Source of the DNA: Bacillota bacterium
GTDB lineage: Bacteria; Bacillota; Clostridia; Lachnospirales; Lachnospiraceae
Reading direction: 5' to 3'
Assembly: GCA_023408815.1 (NCBI GenBank)
Contig: JAEYJO010000080.1
Location: 62,001 to 126,000, forward strand
Length of the DNA: 64,000 bases
A program made the translations under genes and the position numbers. The notes below the pieces were generated by a model, which saw only the letters and a program-made list of their open reading frames with translations, did no database searches and had not been told where the DNA came from. Below, in pieces: positions 61,681-64,000 of this stretch (its first letter is position 1; each line of letters starts with the position of its first letter).

Positions 61681-62857
61681 GGGAAGATTTGGCGTGCACG
61701 GCGGACAGTATATACCGGAGACGCTTATGAATGAAGTGATTAGGTTAGAGGAAAGCTACGAGTTTTATAAAAATGATCCTGATTTTAAGAAGGAACTGGA
61801 CGATCTGCTTAAGAATTACGCGGGCCGGCCTTCCCTTTTGTATTATGCGAAACGAATGACGCAGGATTTGGGCGGGGCTAAGATTTACTTAAAGAGAGAA
61901 GATTTGAATCATACCGGCTCTCACAAAATCAATAATGTATTAGGTCAGGTACTCCTTGCTAAAAAGATGGGAAAGACGAGAGTCATCGCGGAAACCGGAG
62001 CAGGGCAGCACGGAGTGGCAACAGCTACGGCAGCGGCGCTCTTAGGCATGGAGTGCGACATTTTCATGGGAAAAGAGGATACGGACAGACAGGCACTTAA
62101 CGTATACCGCATGGAGCTTCTGGGAGCAAAGGTGCATCCGGTCACAAGCGGCACGATGACGTTAAAGGATGCGGTAAATGAGACGATGCGGGAATGGACT
62201 AACAGAGTGCACGACACCCACTATGTATTGGGATCTGTTATGGGCCCCCATCCCTTTCCCACCATTGTCAGGGATTTCCAGAGCGTGATCGGCAAGGAAG
62301 CGAGAGAGCAGATTCTGGAATACGAGGGAAAGCTTCCTGAGGCTGTGGTTGCCTGTGTAGGCGGCGGGAGCAACGCCATGGGAATGTTTTATAATTTTAT
62401 CGGGGATAAGGAGGTGGCGCTGATAGGCTGTGAGGCGGCGGGACATGGGTTGAATACGCAGAAGCATGCGGCCACTATCGCCAAGGGGACCCCCGGCGTA
62501 TTCCACGGAATGAAGTCTTATTTCTGTCAAGACGAATACGGACAGATTGCACCGGTTTATTCTATATCTGCGGGCTTGGATTATCCGGGAATAGGGCCGG
62601 AGCACGCCAATCTGTACGACAGCAAAAGGGCGCAGTACGTTCCGGTTACAGATGACGAGGCGGTGGATGCGTTTGAGTACCTGGCTAAGACGGAAGGCAT
62701 CATCTGTGCAATTGAGAGCGCCCATGCGGTTGCCCATGTGAGGAAGATAGCGTCCGGAATGAAGAAGGACGACATAATCATTGTTTGCCTTTCCGGCAGA
62801 GGTGATAAGGATGTGGCGGCAATCGCCAGATATAAGGGGGTAAATATCCATGAATAA
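61673..62857 (+). CDS. trpB: Tryptophan synthase beta chain
   Basis: A 394-residue PLP enzyme joining indole and serine. The PLP lysine is in HTGSHKINNVLGQ (about residues 82-94). ETGAGQHGVATATAAA (about 106) and the phosphate loop CVGGGSNAMGMF (about 225-236) are conserved. Length and motifs fit TrpB1, the alpha-dependent form. It overlaps trpA by eight bases. Confidence 0.96.
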   Translation: MSKGRFGVHGGQYIPETLMNEVIRLEESYEFYKNDPDFKKELDDLLKNYAGRPSLLYYAKRMTQDLGGAKIYLKREDLNHTGSHKINNVLGQVLLAKKMGKTRVIAETGAGQHGVATATAAALLGMECDIFMGKEDTDRQALNVYRMELLGAKVHPVTSGTMTLKDAVNETMREWTNRVHDTHYVLGSVMGPHPFPTIVRDFQSVIGKEAREQILEYEGKLPEAVVACVGGGSNAMGMFYNFIGDKEVALIGCEAAGHGLNTQKHAATIAKGTPGVFHGMKSYFCQDEYGQIAPVYSISAGLDYPGIGPEHANLYDSKRAQYVPVTDDEAVDAFEYLAKTEGIICAIESAHAVAHVRKIASGMKKDDIIIVCLSGRGDKDVAAIARYKGVNIHE

Positions 62858-63626
62858 TATTCGCATACAAGACGCTTTTGACCATGGAAAAGCTTTCATA
62901 GGTTTCTTGACCGGCGGCGATCCTTCTATTGAAAAAAGTGAAGAATTTATTATGAAAATGGTGGAAGCCGGATGTGATTTGATCGAAATCGGAATCCCGT
63001 TTTCCGATCCAATAGCGGAAGGTCCTGTAATCCAGGAAGCCAATATCCGGGCGCTGGCGGCAGGGACGACTACAGATAAGATATTTGAGCTGGCCAAGAA
63101 TGTACGGAAAAAGACAAAGGTACCCCTAGTGTTTTTGACCTATCTGAATCCTGTATATAAATATGGATATGAAAAGTTCTGTGCAAAATGTGAGGAAGCA
63201 GGGGTGAACGGTCTGATTATCCCGGATATGCCCTACGAAGAAAAAGGGGAACTCCTAAAAGCAGCCGGAGAATACGGCGTAGATATTATTTCCCTTATTG
63301 CGCCGACTTCGGAGGAAAGAATAAAAATGATAGCAGGGGATGCGAAAGGCTTTATTTATATAGTGTCTTCTATGGGAGTTACCGGGATGCGAAGCGAAAT
63401 AAAGACGGACTTAAGTGCTATTTTATCCGCAGTAAAAGAGGCATCTGATACGCCTGCGGCAGTAGGCTTCGGTGTCAGCACTCCGGAGCAGGCGGGAAAA
63501 ATAGCGGGCATAGCGGACGGAGTTATCGTAGGCAGCGCCATAGTGAAGATAATTGGAAAATACGGTGGAGAAGCAGGCCAGCCTGTTTATGACTATGTAA
63601 AAAGTATGAAGGAGGCTATTCGGTAA
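62850..63626 (+). CDS. trpA: Tryptophan synthase alpha chain
   Basis: A 258-residue TIM barrel that splits indole glycerol phosphate. The catalytic glutamate is in LIEIGIPFSDPIAEGPVIQ (about residues 46-64) and the aspartate in GLIIPDMPYEE (about 124-134). The phosphate site is GFGVSTPEQA near 208. Last gene of the trp operon. A short hairpin repeat follows at 63632 instead of a T-tailed terminator. Confidence 0.96.
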   Translation: MNNIRIQDAFDHGKAFIGFLTGGDPSIEKSEEFIMKMVEAGCDLIEIGIPFSDPIAEGPVIQEANIRALAAGTTTDKIFELAKNVRKKTKVPLVFLTYLNPVYKYGYEKFCAKCEEAGVNGLIIPDMPYEEKGELLKAAGEYGVDIISLIAPTSEERIKMIAGDAKGFIYIVSSMGVTGMRSEIKTDLSAILSAVKEASDTPAAVGFGVSTPEQAGKIAGIADGVIVGSAIVKIIGKYGGEAGQPVYDYVKSMKEAIR

Positions 63627-63631
63627 AATGG

Positions 63632-63658
63632 TTACTGTTCACGACCTTCACAGTAACG
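63632..63658. repeat. GTTACTG/CAGTAAC hairpin repeat after trpA
   Basis: GTTACTGT and ACAGTAAC arms around a central TCACGACCTTC. GTTACTGTTCAC is the reverse complement of the end of the copy at 40545-40571. Confidence 0.55.
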
Positions 63659-63823
63659 TAAAACGCCTTTAAAAAAATCGTAATTTAACCAAATAAAAAA
63701 TAATTGAATTGCACATAATAATCCATAAATCAGAAAAAGTGTGTGATACGGACTTTTCTGCGTTTAATAAAAGCCTATGTCCGCATAGGACATTTGGGCG
63801 GTAAAGAAAGGTATGGTTATTTT

Positions 63824-64000
63824 ATGGATTATATCAATGCTTTTTGGGTAGGCGGACTCATATGCGCTTTGGTACAGATATTAATGGAAAAGACAAAGAT
63901 GATGCCGGGGCGCATTATGGTGCTTCTCGTATGCTTGGGAGCGGTCATCAGTGTGTTTGGAATATATGAACCCTTTCAGGAATATGCGGGAGCGGGAGCT
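63824..64000 (+). CDS. spoVAE: Stage V sporulation protein AE, 3' partial
   Basis: The 59 codons in the window begin MDYINAFWVGGLICALVQIL and continue through KTKMMPGRIMVLLVCLG, which I recognise as the N-terminus of the SpoVAE membrane protein. Its two visible hydrophobic segments and the position on the same strand as spoVAA, AB, AC and AD support this. AAGAAAGG lies upstream. I found only a weak sigma-G-like candidate (CAAATA, 18 bases, CATAATA at 63714-63720). The rest of the gene is outside the window. Confidence 0.85.
   Translation, partial: MDYINAFWVGGLICALVQILMEKTKMMPGRIMVLLVCLGAVISVFGIYEPFQEYAGAGA

Noticed and set aside
62162..63097. 311-codon minus-strand open frame across trpB/trpA
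   Set aside because: It is antisense to two certain genes and has no family resemblance.
63690..63790. Sigma-G promoter for spoVAE
   Set aside because: Candidate elements have poor -35 sequences or wrong spacing, so I did not list it as a feature.

Overview
The window comes from an endospore-forming, anaerobic-type member of the Clostridia, most likely Lachnospiraceae. The evidence is a complete spoIIAA-spoIIAB-sigF operon, SpoVA proteins, many AGGAGG ribosome binding sites, frequent TTG/GTG starts and a tryptophan T-box. No mobile-element genes, tRNAs, rRNAs or CRISPR arrays were seen.

Layout. 1-4.6 kb: a TPR membrane protein (5' end outside the window), the spoIIA operon, a small protein, then spoVAA-spoVAB. 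4.6-5.3 kb: a TRIC-family channel on the minus strand. 5.6-9.1 kb: eutA-eutB-eutC (ethanolamine ammonia-lyase and its reactivase) without the rest of a eut locus. 9.1-23.6 kb: a long operon with an adenine-deaminase-like amidohydrolase, a complete four-part ECF importer, a fucose-type sugar route (isomerase, FGGY kinase, class II aldolase, iron alcohol dehydrogenase), three more dehydrogenases, a DUF1152 protein and an isochorismatase-type amidase. 23.6-24.6 kb: a minus-strand gene with a ribbon-helix-helix-like N-terminus, possibly a regulator. 24.7-35.8 kb: the bacterial microcompartment (BMC) operon. It holds a UbiX/UbiD prenyl-FMN decarboxylase pair, a 62-residue protein, an amidohydrolase pseudoenzyme, four BMC-H-type shell proteins, an unknown protein with an encapsulation-peptide-like N-terminus, a pentameric vertex protein, a cyclase-family hydrolase, a DUF1989 protein, a second adenine-deaminase-like enzyme, an M20 amidohydrolase and a flavin reductase. 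It has no aldehyde dehydrogenase, phosphotransacylase or trimeric shell protein.

35.9-41.6 kb: spoVAC, a MATE exporter, an MBOAT acyltransferase with an SGNH partner, and spoVAD. 42-49.8 kb: a five-gene ABC export system with two HlyD-type lipoproteins. 49.9-53.5 kb: a four-domain CoA-disulfide-reductase/sulfur-relay protein, thioredoxin and a Crp/Fnr regulator. 53.8-56.5 kb: RidA, shikimate kinase, an EamA transporter and an XRE regulator. 56.5-63.6 kb: a T-box-controlled trpEGDCFBA operon. The window ends inside spoVAE.

Two large themes stand out. First, the spoVA set is split into four pieces (AA-AB, AC, AD, AE) over 60 kb, and the first three carry sigma-G-like promoters; about 31 kb of accessory metabolism lies between spoVAB and spoVAC. 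Second, the enzymes of the BMC operon (several amidohydrolases, a UbiD decarboxylase, a lactam-type hydrolase and an M20 hydrolase) fit the classical anaerobic clostridial route from xanthine through ureido- and amino-imidazole carboxylates to formiminoglycine. I infer that this may be a purine- or N-heterocycle-degrading microcompartment. Several leaders in the accessory region contain terminator hairpins ahead of the first gene, which suggests antitermination control.
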